From Erinaceus europaeus (lineage: Eukaryota > Chordata > Mammalia > Eulipotyphla > Erinaceidae): a stretch of DNA of 64,000 nt. Position 1 is the stretch's first letter. Every line of letters begins with the position of its first letter. The notes below the pieces were generated by a model. It was given only the letters and a program-made list of their open reading frames with translations. It was not told the origin of the DNA and searched no databases. Below are positions 31,624 through 43,121 of the stretch, piece by piece. The position numbers and the translations under genes are program-made. The stretch lies in assembly GCF_950295315.1 (NCBI RefSeq), contig NC_080166.1, positions 99,081,141 through 99,145,140 on the forward strand, read 5' to 3'.

Positions 31624-33977
31624 AATAAGCAGACATTCACATATATGCATGTTTATAGAAAATTCACAAGTATATATCCATAAACTAAATGTTATATATG
31701 TTTAGATGAAAGTAGAATTTCCATATAATAACAGCTATTTATCATATACTTAGTTGAGCATATGCTTGACATATTCATTGCATCATCTGAGAGAATAACA
31801 TTACCATTTCTATTACAATTAGAAAGATGATTTAAAAATAATGACATGAGACAGATATTTAACAGTGCTATCATTCCCATTATGTTCTACACAATGCTAT
31901 TTGTAAAAGAGAGAAAAACAGAAATATATTTTGATAATATTTTAAATGATTATTTGTAGATAAGCTGGTGTATAATTTGAAAATTCCAAACATCTGGAGT
32001 CCCTAAGATTCTTAACTATACATACAAATGAATTGTGTGGACCTAACAATAAAAACCCCAAAAGAAAATAAGTGATAGGAATGTGCATAAAATATAATAA
32101 AGAAAATTATAAAACTACTGAGGAGATAAAGAAGACTCATACAAAAGCAGAGATAATATCTTCTGAAATAGGAATACTCTGCATTGTAAAGATGTCAGTT
32201 CCCTCCCTAAATGAAATATATAAATTCAATTTAGTCCCAAGGGGGGTGGAAAATAGAAAATTGGCATGATAAATCTGAAGCTTATCGGCACATATAAGCC
32301 TCTGAATACAATACCGGGCCTTGATGCATCAAAGGGGGACTCGGCCTTGAGGGAAAAAAAAGGTTATTCAGTGAGCAACTTTGGAAGCAAGCTAAAATTA
32401 TACACCCAGTCTTTACCATAATACAATAAAAAATAAATTATCTAAGTACAATACATATATCTAATAAATGAACATCTGATGATATTTTAATAGCCAGAAA
32501 TTTAAAAAAAACAGCAAAGAATAACGATGGTGCAAACATGCCAACAAACAGGTAACAGATAGAAATTTTAATATAATGTATATCTGTAAAATGAATTAGT
32601 ATATTAACATAACATAGTGCTGCAGGGATACTTGCACTAACTTGGACAATTTGTTTGCATGATGGGCAAAGGGGAAATATCTAGAGAGCTATTCAGACCC
32701 TAGCAACAATGCAGGGTCTGAATTCCCGGGGTCAAAGTAATCTACATTTGCTCTCTGTTGCTGGAAATTTCTCTGCAGGGGTTCATAATAGGCTTATATG
32801 CAGAATCACAAAAAGACTTTTCTGCAAAGTACATGCCCAACAAATATCAAATAGAATATTAAGATAATATGAAAAAGAGTCTGGTTTCTGCAGCCCAGTT
32901 GGTGTTCTTCCATCTGTGGGTAGGCAACCCTAAGCAAGCCACTTCCCTATCAATAAATTCATTGCTCATTCTATTGCAACATTTCACTCAAAAAAAGATA
33001 ACTTCAGAGAGGAATGACATGTGTACTCAAAGAGCTAAAACATAAAAAAGGTACATGTGAAATGAGATAGAGTATATATTAGTAAGGAGTCTAAATTCTT
33101 GACGGTAGTGAGGAAATGTTGACCACACCAGAATGGGAAAAAGTGGCTAGATTGTCATTCTGATGAAATCACCTTGTCCCTCCAGCTTAATCCTGTGCAT
33201 TTATTAAATGGCATACCCGACTTAAAATGTAATCTACCCTATGCTACGCTTCAACATTAGTTATCCCCATAAGCGTCAGGATGCTCACATAATTGGTAAT
33301 ACTGGTATAGAAAACTATATTAATTTCAAGCTCCAGTAGAAGCATAGAAAGACATCAGTATTCATCAAGTGAAACAAAGAAGGTAGAGGAAAAATTATTG
33401 CACTCAACAGTATAAAGAGGTTGCCATAAACAACAAAAAGTGTATTTGATTGGAAGAGTGAGCTAAATTAGGTGATTTGTTTTAAAAAGAAGTTCCTAGA
33501 TTTATAGGACTTCAATAATCGTTTATTTTTATTCTAATTCAACCACAAGTATAAACTCAGCTCCTGTCAAGGTGACACAAGAAAATTGCTCTACCCAATT
33601 CAGCTATGTGATCTAAGCTAGTGTCTTAGCTTTCAGTCTTAGTTTCTTTAACCATTAAATAGGGATGGGAAACAGATGGCCATTAGAATCAAAGATCATT
33701 TAGCTGATTCTGTACGCTTCTGTGTATTTTTCAAAGCCCCCAAATTATGTTACATTGACTAAAATTTTATGTCTAAGGAATCCTAGAGGATTATGAAATA
33801 GACTATAGCTGAATAATAAGAATGTTACTCTAAACACATGAGACTAATCTGTGCTATTTGGTAAATGTCATGATGCTCAAAGGTGAGGTTTGTGTAGTAC
33901 AATAAAAGATGCCTTTGACAGACAGAGGAGTCAGATGGATAGAGAACCAACTCCTGTTTTATTACTAATCAAAAAGG
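31624..33977. other. Unique sequence, 2.35 kb
   Basis: The longest early stretch free of young repeats. No exon, RNA gene or conserved motif that I can name. The 65-codon frame at 32072-32269 is unremarkable. Confidence 0.45.
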
Positions 33978-34080
33978 AATGTTTGTTGTTTTTGACGGGT
34001 TAGGTTGTTTTCGCCGGGTTGGCTTCATGGGCAGGTAACAGACGACCAGGGACTCATAGTTGAGCTGTAGGCAGTATCTC

Positions 34081-34086
34081 TTTATT
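34081..34086 (-). promoter_or_regulatory. LTR copy 1 polyadenylation signal
   Basis: 'tttatt' on the plus strand reads AATAAA on the LTR sense strand and lies about 80 bp downstream of the TATA-like box. Confidence 0.7.
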
Positions 34087-34161
34087 CATGCAGGACGCAG
34101 CACAATCTAAGCCGAGCTGAGCTAAACTAAAGGTAAAGTACTCTAAAACTCACAATGCTGT

Positions 34162-34170
34162 CTTTATATA
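34162..34170 (-). promoter_or_regulatory. LTR copy 1 TATA-like box
   Basis: 'ctttatata' on the plus strand is 'tatataaag' in the LTR direction; conserved at 35463-35471 in the second copy. Confidence 0.65.
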
Positions 34171-34547
34171 TACTTGCCAAGTAGGGTGGAAACAGGGTGT
34201 GACATAGAGAGGGTGGAGAGAAAAGTGACTGGTGACAATCAGAGTGTGACAAGGAGAGGATCAGGGTGTGACAAAGAGGGGGGGTGGAGCAAAAACATAT
34301 CATGAAACAGTGGGGATTGAACCAATGCCCTGGAGGGAGGTGCTTGTTAACAGCGGTTATATAAATAGAATGAAGTGGTTATGTAAATAGAATAGTGTTA
34401 AGCAGGGGGGATTTAAACCAAATGAAACAGAAGGGGTCTCATGCATACCAACAAATGTTATTTAATATTGGTTCTCTGTTTCATGTAATGTTCAGAAACA
34501 AGTTACACCATTAGAATCAGGAGACAAAAATATGTAGTGATCAGGGA

Positions 34548-34650
34548 GGTGACTCAGTATGTCAGAACTGAGTACTTTTATGTCTGGCTGGGGGCTGGGG
34601 TTTGATCACTAGCACTACCATTTTCTGGTTAAATATATTTATTTAAAGGT
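34548..34650 (+). mobile_element. SINE-C-like, diverged
   Basis: 'gggaggtgactcagtatgtc' and 'ggggtttgatcactagcact' follow a tRNA-SINE head and B-box, then stop. Weak. Confidence 0.45.
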
Positions 34651-34653
34651 ATC

Positions 34654-35079
34654 CTTGGGGCTGGGAAGGCTCCCAGTTTAAGATCCTGTTTAAATTTCCA
34701 TTTTTAAACATACACTAAAGTGGTACCTCCCTCTGTCTCCCGCCCCCCCATTTAATATGAAATATTTTGAAAGCTATTTAAAAATATAACCTTTTGAAAA
34801 TAAATTTAGACTTGTGGTTTAAGCAGTGGATCCAACAAACAAAGCTGGAAAATGCTGTGGAAAAACACATCTTCTACTATTTGTTGAAGGCTACTCATCA
34901 AATTCTTAACCTATTTTTTCTCCTCCTCTCAATTCTCCCCTAAAGAAATGTAAATTTTTCATACTGGTAAATATTGAGGCAAATACTAGGATAACTCAAT
35001 TCTTCACCTCTCAACCCATTTTTGAGAGCCAGCTTGCCCACAGAAAGCGCTTGATTCCACTCTGTAATTTATAGAGGCA
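34654..35079. other. Unique sequence between the two LTRs
   Basis: No viral internal sequence here, which confirms that the two LTRs are not ends of one provirus. Confidence 0.6.
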
Positions 35080-35381
35080 CGCCCTCTTGTGGGCATATCT
35101 GATATTATTCAGATCATCCATAATCCATATCTGAGCCCATTCTGTTCCTTCTTCCAGCCATGACATCATCTCCCCAGACAATAATTAGGATCCACCTGTA
35201 TATCAGATTTCAGGCTCAGGGAAAAACAAACAAAGACTAACTAGTATAGCTACAGGTCCTTTGGAATATAACTAAAATATGCCTACTTGTTTTCGACGGG
35301 TTATGTTGTTTTCACCGGGCTAGCTTCACGGGCGGGTAACAGACGACCAGGGACTCATGTCTGGGTTGTACGCAGTATCTC

Positions 35382-35387
35382 TTTATT
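35382..35387 (-). promoter_or_regulatory. LTR copy 2 polyadenylation signal
   Basis: AATAAA on the LTR sense strand, same position in the LTR as in copy 1. Confidence 0.7.
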
Positions 35388-35462
35388 CATGCAGGACGCA
35401 GCACAATCTAAGACGAGCTAAGCTAAATTAAAGGTACAGTACTGTAAAACTCACAATGCTGT

Positions 35463-35471
35463 CTTTATATA
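35463..35471 (-). promoter_or_regulatory. LTR copy 2 TATA-like box
   Basis: 'tatataaag' in the LTR direction, identical to copy 1. Confidence 0.65.
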
Positions 35472-36274
35472 TACTTGCCAAGTAAGGTGGAAACAGGATG
35501 TGACATAGAGAGGGTGGAGAGAAAAGTGACTGGTGAAAATCAGGGTGTGACAAAGAAGGGATCAGGGTGTGACAAGGAGGGGGGTGGAGCAAAAACATAT
35601 CATGAAACAGTGGGGATTGAACCAATGCCCTGGAGGGAGGTGCTTGTTAACAGCGGTTATGTAAATAGAATGAAGTGGTTATGTAAATAGAATAGTGTTA
35701 AGCAGGGGGGATTTAAACCAAATGAAACAGGAGTCTCATGCATACCAACACCTACTAGCTATCTACAAAATGGAGATCCCCCCCCCCAACTCTTCATCTG
35801 CACTATTGCAGCCTTTAAGTTCATGATTGGTCAACAATTTGTTTGGCTTTGTATGTTAACTCTCTTTTCAACCACCAGGTTCCAGATGCTAGCATGATGC
35901 CGACCAGACCTCCCTGGACAGACAACCCCACCAATGTGTCCTGGAGCTCTGCTTCCCCACTAGGGAAAGAGAGATACAGGCTGGGAGTATGGATTGACCT
36001 GTCGATGCCCATATTCAGTGGGGAAGCAATTACAGAAGCCAGACCTTCCACTTTCTGTATCCCACAATGACCTTGGGTCTATACTCTCAGAGGGTTAAAG
36101 AATAGGAAAGCTAACAGGAGAGGGGATGGGATATGGAGTTCTGGTGGTGGGAGTTGTGTGGAGTTGTACCCCTCTTATCTTATGGCTTAGTCAATGTTTC
36201 CTTTTTATAAATAAAAAAAATTTTAAATAAAGTAAAGGTAAACTATTAGCAAACCCACTTGGCTGGCAGACTTT

Positions 36275-36400
36275 AGTTGAGCTGGGGAGGTAGCATAAAG
36301 GATATGCGAAAAAGACTTATACCTAAGGCTCCCAGAACCTAGGTTCAGTACTCAATACCACCATTTGCCAGAGCTGAGAAGTGCTCTGGTATATATGTTT
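36275..36400 (+). mobile_element. SINE-C
   Basis: 'gagctggggaggtagcataa', 'aggttcagtactcaatacca' and 'gccagagctgagaagtgctc', complete head to tail. Confidence 0.87.
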
Positions 36401-36712
36401 CTATTTAATATATTCATATATACATAGTCAACATAAGGTATCAAAAAAGATGAGTTCACTAGACTTACCTGTATTAAGAATAAGATGGCATGACAAATAA
36501 AACTTAATTTCTAAAGTGCTTCTGAATCTAGGTTTAAGGGAGAAGGAAAAGGCAGGTAGCATTCTTTATTGAGCACCTCAGCCCTGAATGCTTGTTTTCC
36601 AGTCACATCCAAATAAACCAGCAAGTAAATAGCTACTGTCCAAGGTCTAAGCATCCCATTAAGTCTTAGCTGAAAAATGATCCTTCATAGGCTTCCTTTT
36701 TTCTGTCATTAC
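36401..36712. other. Unique sequence
   Basis: Nothing recognised. Confidence 0.45.
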
Positions 36713-36729
36713 AAAATCTTGATGGAAGG

Positions 36730-36925
36730 GTGGGATAGCAGTAGTGGTGCACCTGGTTGAGCACATGTTGCAATGTGCACGGAACTAGGTTCAATCCCCT
36801 GGTCCCCACCTGCAGGGGGAAAACTTCTCTCTCCCTGTCTACCTCCCCCTACCATCTCAATTTCTGGCTGTCTCTATTCAATAAATAAAGTTAATTAAAA
36901 TATTAAATAATAATAAAATTAAAAC
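36730..36925 (+). mobile_element. SINE-B with 17-bp TSD
   Basis: 'agtggtgcacctggttgagc', B-box 'ggttcaatccc', 'cacctgcagggggaaaactt', AATAAA-rich tail. The 'cacgagtggtgaagca' part is missing. TSD 'aaaatcttgatggaagg' (36713-36729) versus 'aaaatcttgatagaagg' (36926-36942), one mismatch. Confidence 0.94.
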
Positions 36926-36942
36926 ATGTAACTTAAAAATCT

Positions 36943-37769
36943 TGATAGAAGGCAAAACAGGTAGAATTCCTATTATATTGGGGGAAAACTAAGAAGACAT
37001 TTTAAATAAATGGGACAGATCTAAATTTTAAAATATTTTTAATACAAATAGTATATAAAGGACCATGCACTGATTCCTACAGCTCAGAGAAGTGTATCTC
37101 TCTGATTAGTATCTCTCTAGAAAGAAAAAACAACTTAGTAGTCAAGAAAAAATTCTATGTACTGCAAAAGGTGTCAGAAGGGTTAACAATAAGGATCTGA
37201 AAATGTAGGTGTCAATCTTTAGACTATGCTTCACCTGATAGTCATAGCTTATCTTCCTCACCACATAAGAGTTTTCCTTTATTCCTATCATAGCTCTCAA
37301 GCTCATTTTCACATTAATCTCATTTTGCACCTTGAGGGTGAAAAAGTGACTCAAACCAGTGAACAGTTTCATACAAGAACTCCAGGTTCTCACTGACAAT
37401 GTTCAGTGTGGGATTTCTTCTTATATGTTTCAATGGCCAGATATCCTAATCCCTCTTGGAAAAAAGTAAATTCAGATATTTCCTTACTTCATCTTTCCTA
37501 TTTCAAATTTGATCCATTTGGGCACCAGGGTGGAATGGAAATCATGTTATATTCAGAGACCTTACAGTTATAAGGTCTCTGTTTAAGTCCTCTGAATATG
37601 TCCCTTCTAAAGTTTCATTTCTTCCTTCTTCTATAAACAAAAAGGGCTCAGGAATAAAATAATTCCTATAATATTCCCAGCACAGACCTACTTTTAGTGT
37701 GGAGCATAAGTGATTTATTTACATACACCACAATGGTGATGCTTCTTGGGCCCTACCATAGAGCAGAAG
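36943..37769. other. Unique sequence
   Basis: No repeat recognised. An 85-codon antisense frame at 37142-37399 has no family resemblance. Confidence 0.4.
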
Positions 37770-37870
37770 TCAGGGCAGGCACTTTACATATCTATTACCT
37801 TCAGTTTTTTTAAATACCTCTTCAAAGGGTTTGTAATTATTTCCATTTTAGATGTTGGAAAAGTACTTCC
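37770..37870 (-). repeat. MIR-like ancient SINE
   Basis: 'ggcaggcactttacatatct' followed by 'ttatttccattttagatg' matches the MIR block order on the opposite strand, at high divergence. Confidence 0.5.
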
Positions 37871-38071
37871 AAACGCAATCATACTTTCTGCATAACAGTA
37901 TACATGAGAACTCTGCTACTTAAACTATTCCCGGCAAGAAATCTGTTTACAACACATGCAGACTCTACTCCACTATTGACCTACTAAATTAGATTCTACT
38001 ATTGAACAAGATCCTTATGGCAAAAGATCTGACCTCCACAATGGTGCCTTCTGAAATGAAAAGGGATGAAC

Positions 38072-38270
38072 AAGGCCAAGAGGTGGCACATCTGGTTGAG
38101 TACACATGTTATAATAGCAAGGACCTGGGTTCAAGACCCTGGTCCCCACCTGCAAGGGGAAATCTTCAAACGCAGTGAAATGGTGCTGTACTTTTCTCTC
38201 TCTCTCTCTTCCATCTTTCCTCTTGGTATATCTCTGTCTATATCAGTAAATAATCAGTAAATAATTTTTA
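38072..38270 (+). mobile_element. SINE-B
   Basis: 'ggtggcacatctggttgagt', 'gggttcaagaccctggtccc', 'cacctgcaaggggaaatctt', TC-rich middle, 'cagtaaataatcagtaaata' tail (a duplicated unit). Confidence 0.9.
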
Positions 38271-38806
38271 TATAAGAGAGAAATGGATGTACCCATGATC
38301 TAACTTACTAATAAAGCAAGTGAGCCACATAAGCTTTAGCAGGTGAAATTTATTACAAAACTAATAAGTAGTAGAGCTGAAGTAACATCTTTTCTGATTT
38401 GAAAACTCAAGCAGCTTCCACCATTCCATATTATTTTCCAATTTAAATTATAAACCATGCTTTATTTCAAGTGACAGTAGAGAGATGACAGACAGACAGA
38501 TGTCAGGTAAATATAAGCAAACATAGCTACATATGTCCAACCTAAAAACCAAAAAATATAAATTATGATAGCCCAATCTCATCATTCATATGTGACTTGT
38601 TAATAATTATTTATTCTTATTAATGAAACAATAATTACTGTAATCTACTATAATGATTAACAGAAAGATTAAGTCTACAATTAGAACTTAGAAGTTAAAT
38701 AGACTACAGTCATTTTCACAATTTATATAGTAATAAGATTATGTTACAGCAAAGTCCCGAATGCTGAAATATGGCATTGAAGGAACTGGGGGAGGAAGTA
38801 ATGTTA

Positions 38807-38807
<1 letters not shown>
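38271..38807. other. Unique sequence
   Basis: Nothing recognised. Confidence 0.45.

Positions 38808-38861
<54 letters not shown>
38808..38861. repeat. (CA)n microsatellite
   Basis: Uninterrupted AC run of about 54 bp, the longest in the window; likely length-variable. Confidence 0.97.
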
Positions 38862-38863
<2 letters not shown>

Positions 38864-40653
38864 CCTAGCTTCTTTCATCAAGGAAAAAAATCACCCTGTT
38901 AAATTGATCTGTAGATGAAAGGGAAACTTTTAAAAACTGAATTATATTACTAGGATTTACTGAGTTCCTATATATGATACTATAAATGAGCTCAAAAATA
39001 TAATGTCCAAGTGTTGAGTACAAGTGATTTCCTTTATAACAAAAACAGAATTTCTGTAGTACTGGTAAACATCTACTGGTAGTAATTACTTAGAATTACA
39101 TAAGATATGGATGTTGAAGAATACTGTTTGGAGAAACATAATATTTTATTACACCTTTATATCATCTCTTCCAGAAGGCTACATGGCATCTGTTGCTACA
39201 TGAAAATTATGTCTTTATTCATTTTATGAAATTGAATTTTATAGAATTTAGATGATTCCAAGTAGACTAACATCAGGTTCTTATTTCAGCAACCTATTTC
39301 AAGATTAAACTCAATTGTAGATCTCCCTAATGGGTAGTACTTTTTCATATCAAGAATATTAATAAAATACTATTTTATAACTATACAAATATCACCTTTG
39401 GGAATGCATAGCTTTTACCCATGATAGAGTTCTCTCTAAATGGTATCTCAAGAATGATAGGTAAAGTCTAAGGTCTAACATAAAAGATGACAAAAGAAAA
39501 GATATAGTCACTCAACCACACTGCTTAAAAGTATTACATTAGGATGTAATCTCAGACAGAGATGACAATCAGTCCAACTGGGCAGAACAGAAGGCAAAGC
39601 TCCACAAAAACATGGGATCATGAGCCATCAGCCTAATGACAGGAAGTACTTGTGTAGCGACTATAACACTAGGCATGCATGAAAGAATTACTGCTTACAT
39701 AGTCTAAAGCCATTTTAGGTAGTCATTTGATCTTCAAAACAAGTCCTTTTGCTAAGTAGAGCAGAATCACTCTGTTGTGTAAGAGCAACTCAGAGAAACT
39801 CAGTTGCATGATGAGCCAGGCCCTAGTCAGATTTTTATGATTATCCTTATACCAGTGCCTCTATTTTAAATATGTGCTACTAGTTTTATACCTCAAACTG
39901 ACATATGATATTTATTTGTGTTTGCTAACACATGTCATTCCATACTTGGAACTCTGACGTGCAGAATTTGAAAGGACACGATTCCACAAAGACAGGTCAA
40001 GGTTTCATCTATCCTAAGATTTTAGCTAATAAATGAAAACAGTTAACACCAACACCTTCCCTTAGGAAACCAGGTGTTAGTTTAGTTGTGGTTTCAAAGC
40101 AAAATCCATTCAGTTTAATGTTGATTAATGGCTCATAAGCATTAGCGGATGGATATAGAACTACTTCAACATTATGAGTAAAATTGAAAGATGGAATCTA
40201 CACTAAAAGTCAAATGAGAATTGTTTCATGAAAAGTAAAATTAGGATTTGAAAGGAAAGAAAACTCTATTTAAGTCCATATGCTAGACAAGGCACTTTTT
40301 TGTGGACTGATCTATTTATTACTAGTTTCAATGGCAACTTCATTACATATACATTTTATAAATGACTGTTATAAGTGGGCTTCAATTTAATTCTCTAAAC
40401 CAAGTAGTTAAAGGCAAAAGTTATAGATGACTTACAAGTCTCTTTCACACTTCTTACATGGTTTGTGTTATGATGAGATACTTGTTTCTAAATTTTACCT
40501 GCAGTCTGTAGCTATTAAGTCACTTTACTTCTTTTGACTCTACCAACCAATTGTCCCACTTTTCCTCTCAATCTATCCCCAGTATTATGTAACTAACAAT
40601 TATAATCTAACACATATACATATGTTAGACCGAACAGTCTAATATATATGTAT
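38862..40653. other. Unique sequence, 1.8 kb
   Basis: No young repeat. A weak MIR-like part around 39720-39840 is not callable by eye. Confidence 0.45.
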
Positions 40654-40667
40654 TTCCATAATTTCTT

Positions 40668-41040
40668 TTTTTACTAAATGGAAATCTCTTTTTTAAATTT
40701 ATGTATCATTTTTATTATTTTTAACCTATTATTTATCGAATAGAAACAGAGAAACTGAGTGATAGAAAGGGAGAGAGGAAAAAAGAGGGGCCGGGCAGTG
40801 GTGCACCTGGTTAAGCACATACAATACTAAGCAAAAGGATCAGGGTTCCACCCCCCACTCCCAACCTGCAATGGGGACAATTCATGAGTGGTGAAACAGG
40901 TCTGCAGTTGTCTTTTTCTCTCCCTCTCTATTTTTCTCTGTCCTATCAAATAAATAAAATTAAAATTAAATATAGTAAGGAAAAAACAGATGTCAGGAGT
41001 GGCAGATTCATAGTGCCAGCACCAAGCCCCAGCCACTGAA

Positions 41041-41090
<50 letters not shown>

Positions 41091-41239
41091 AAGGAGAGGG
41101 AGAGAGAGAGATGGAGAGAGACTTCTATAGCCTTGTTTCACCACTTGTGAATCTTTCCTCTTGCAGGTGAAGAACCTGGATTCTTCCTTGTGCATTGCAG
41201 CAATGTACATTCAACCAGGTGCACCACCACTCAGCCCTC
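40668..41239 (-). mobile_element. SINE-B, antisense, split by another SINE
   Basis: Tail half 40668-40787 (T-rich, 'tatcgaatagaaacagagaa') and head half from about 41039 (GA-rich, 'ttcaccacttgtgaatcttt', 'cattcaaccaggtgcaccac'). Perfect 14-bp TSD 'ttccataatttctt' at 40654-40667 and 41240-41253 brackets both halves and the nested SINE. Confidence 0.87.
40788..41038 (+). mobile_element. A/B-type SINE nested in SINE-B
   Basis: 'ggggccgggcagtggtgcac', 'cctggttaagcacatacaat', body, then the A-type 3' module 'caggagtggcagattcatag' ... 'caccaagccccagcc'. It sits in the GA-rich middle of the antisense SINE-B, so its TSD is masked by low complexity. A (GA)n run at 41039-41120 follows. Confidence 0.88.
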
Positions 41240-41291
41240 TTCCATAATTTCTTATGCTCAAAAAGAAAACAGTTATAAACATGCAATTTTT

Positions 41292-41516
41292 AAAAATATT
41301 TTTAATTTTTTTATTATCTTTATTTATTTATTAGATAGAGACAGCCAGAAATTGAAAGGAGGAGGGAGATAGAGAGGGAGAGAGACAGAGAGACACCTAC
41401 AGCTCTGCTTCACCACTCATGAAGCTTTCCTCCTGCAGGTGAGGACTGGGGGCTTGAACTCGGGTCCTTGAGCACTGTAACATGTGCGCTCAACGAAGTG
41501 CACCATCAATATGCCC
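41292..41516 (-). mobile_element. SINE-B, antisense
   Basis: T-rich start, 'ttattagatagagacagcca', 'cacctacagctctgcttcac', 'gaagctttcctcctgcaggt', 'gggcttgaactcgggtcctt' and head complement 'caacgaagtgcaccatc'. Approximate TSD 'taaacatgcaatttt'/'taaacatgtaagtttt'. Confidence 0.92.
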
Positions 41517-41533
41517 CTAAACATGTAAGTTTT

Positions 41534-42177
41534 CTTTTGACTTTATTTATAGTAATTTGATTAATATTTTTAAAATTCTTTTATATCAAAATGTACCTTT
41601 CTTTTACTTCTTTTATGTGTCCTGTCCTGAGAGAGAGGAGCTGGAGATAGAAATACAAAGTGTTATAATAGAAAATGTATTACTGCCATTTCTATCTATT
41701 AGACTCTGTAACTTTGGGCTGTTTTATTTGGCTTCTCTTTGCTTTAGAGTCTTTTTTTTTATTGATTGATGTTTCTTTTGTCAACCTTAACCATGGACCT
41801 CGGGATTGTTAACAGTAGCCATACCTGGAGGGGGATGAGCCAGAGCTCTCTGTCCACCTTGAGTTTTGTTTGTTTGCCATTTGCTAAATCAATACCCTGT
41901 CCAGGTGTCTCAGGAACAGTCTTTTCTGTTGGGATTCTAAGTTGTAAAAACTGACCAAGAGTTGTAAAAGCCGACAGAAACTTGAGAAGTGTTAAGTAAT
42001 TTCATAAAAATCTCTCAAAGTAATACAGCAGCTCTGATGAGAACCAGATGTTTACTTTCCATTTATTTTAGCAGTGCTACTGTTCTTTCCTCTAGTATAA
42101 CATACTCTTTTGCAATAAGAAGTTGTAGATTACAAGCATTACATTTTCTGTCCTTAAATTTTATTCTACTTTATTAC
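41534..42177. other. Unique sequence
   Basis: No named repeat. 41770-41985 ('ttaaccatggacctcgggat', 'gttgtaaaaactgaccaaga') is fairly GC-balanced, but I cannot assign it. Confidence 0.35.
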
Positions 42178-42582
42178 TTTTTTTTTTTGTCATTGCTGGG
42201 GCTTCACTGCTTTAGGCTTAGTTTTCCAGACAGAAAGAGAGTGACAGTGGGAGAGAGAGAGAGAGAGAGAGAGGAAGGTGCCATAGCACTACAGTTTGCT
42301 CCAGTGTGACAGAGGCTGGGCTTGAACCTGGGTTGTTCTATAATGCATAACCCATGAAACAGAATCCAGTATATGTCAGTATTAAATATGACAAACCTCA
42401 ATAGCTATTTAAGGGCCCAAACCACTGAGTTCCTCCAGAGAGTTTTCTAACCTAGAGAGATTCTGTACCCTCCTGTGTGATATCATCTGGATATATAATT
42501 CTTTCTGGGTAGTGCCCTATACTATTGTCAATATTGATGTTGACAAAGCAGACTCCCTATCCACTAAGCTATCTTTCCAGCC
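42178..42582 (-). mobile_element. SINE-D, antisense, interrupted
   Basis: 42178-42345 is the complement of the D tail and body (T run, (GA)n, 'catagcactacagtttgctc', 'gggcttgaacctgggttgtt'). The head complement 'gacaaagcagactccctatc' ... 'gctatctttccagcc' appears only at 42540-42582. About 190 bp of unidentified DNA lies between, either an insertion or a coincidence of two copies. Confidence 0.55.
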
Positions 42583-43121
42583 TTGTACTTAAAATTTTAA
42601 AAAGTGATGCTACCTGGTTCAGCAGGGGAGCATGTCAGGATGTGAGTAGGTGGAAGGAAAGGATACTTCAGAGAGAAAAAGCTGCGAGCTTTGGAGAGTA
42701 GTAGACAGGTTCTGAAGTAGAAAGCAAAAAGTAGCAGGAAGGGAGTCAGGGACTTGAGAACTGGGTAAACACACCAACATGTTAGTGAAACTCATGGGTG
42801 CAAAAGGGAAAGCCAACTCATTGCATGAGGGGTATTAGAGAGAGGAATGATTAGGGGAGGCTTGAGTAACACTGCCAGTCCTTCTCCACTCTTAGGGGGG
42901 TTAGGGCAACCAAAGCAGAGAGACGACAAGCCAAGATATCTCCCCTCATCCCATCTCAGAGGTACAGACTTCATATCTGAACCACGTATGCTCAGAGTTT
43001 CCCACAGTAGACAGAAGCTTCAAGACGTCACTCAGCAGTGCAATACAACAGTTTTCTTAACTTATTTTAGTGCCATGATAGCAATGAGTTCTGCTTACTA
43101 CATTTCTGAAAAGTATTTCAG
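42583..43121. other. Unique, relatively GC-rich sequence
   Basis: No repeat. A + frame enters here from 42847 and runs into the next SINE, so it is not a gene. Confidence 0.45.

Larger units (their letters stand above)
33984..34453 (-). mobile_element. Solo LTR, ERV2/ERVK-like, copy 1
   Basis: 470 bp bounded by TG...CA ('tgttgtttttgacgg' ... 'cataccaaca') with a 6-bp TSD 'aatgtt' at 33978-33983 and 34454-34459. Read on the minus strand it has U3 with short repeats, a TATA-like 'tatataaag' and an 'aataaa' signal about 80 bp later, which fixes orientation. A 6-bp TSD is usual for class II endogenous retroviruses. No internal viral genes are present: the provirus was removed by LTR-LTR recombination. 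Confidence 0.9.
35288..35750 (-). mobile_element. Solo LTR, ERV2/ERVK-like, copy 2, inside L1
   Basis: 463 bp, TG...CA ends ('tgttttcgacgggtt' ... 'cataccaaca'), TSD 'cctact' at 35282-35287 and 35751-35756, which rejoins the L1 text exactly when one copy is removed. Same family and orientation as copy 1, with most differences in the U5 side. U3 holds a near-duplicate 'ggttatgtaaatagaat' pair (about 35656-35692) and two 'cagggtgtgacaa' units (about 35541-35577). The LTR is younger than the L1 it broke. Confidence 0.93.
35080..36230 (+). mobile_element. L1 3' UTR, long type, split by an LTR
   Basis: Sense L1 UTR ('ttccagccatgacatcatct', 'ttcaggctcagggaaaaaca', 'tggaatataactaaaatatg') stops at 35287 and resumes at 35751 ('tagctatctacaaaatggag') to 'ttttataaataaaaaaaatt'. 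The first 65 bases (35080-35145) align less well, so the left end is uncertain. Confidence 0.88.

Noticed and set aside
33978..35756. A provirus with two LTRs
   Set aside because: Each LTR has its own TSD, and the 0.8 kb between holds L1, SINE and unique DNA, with no viral genes.
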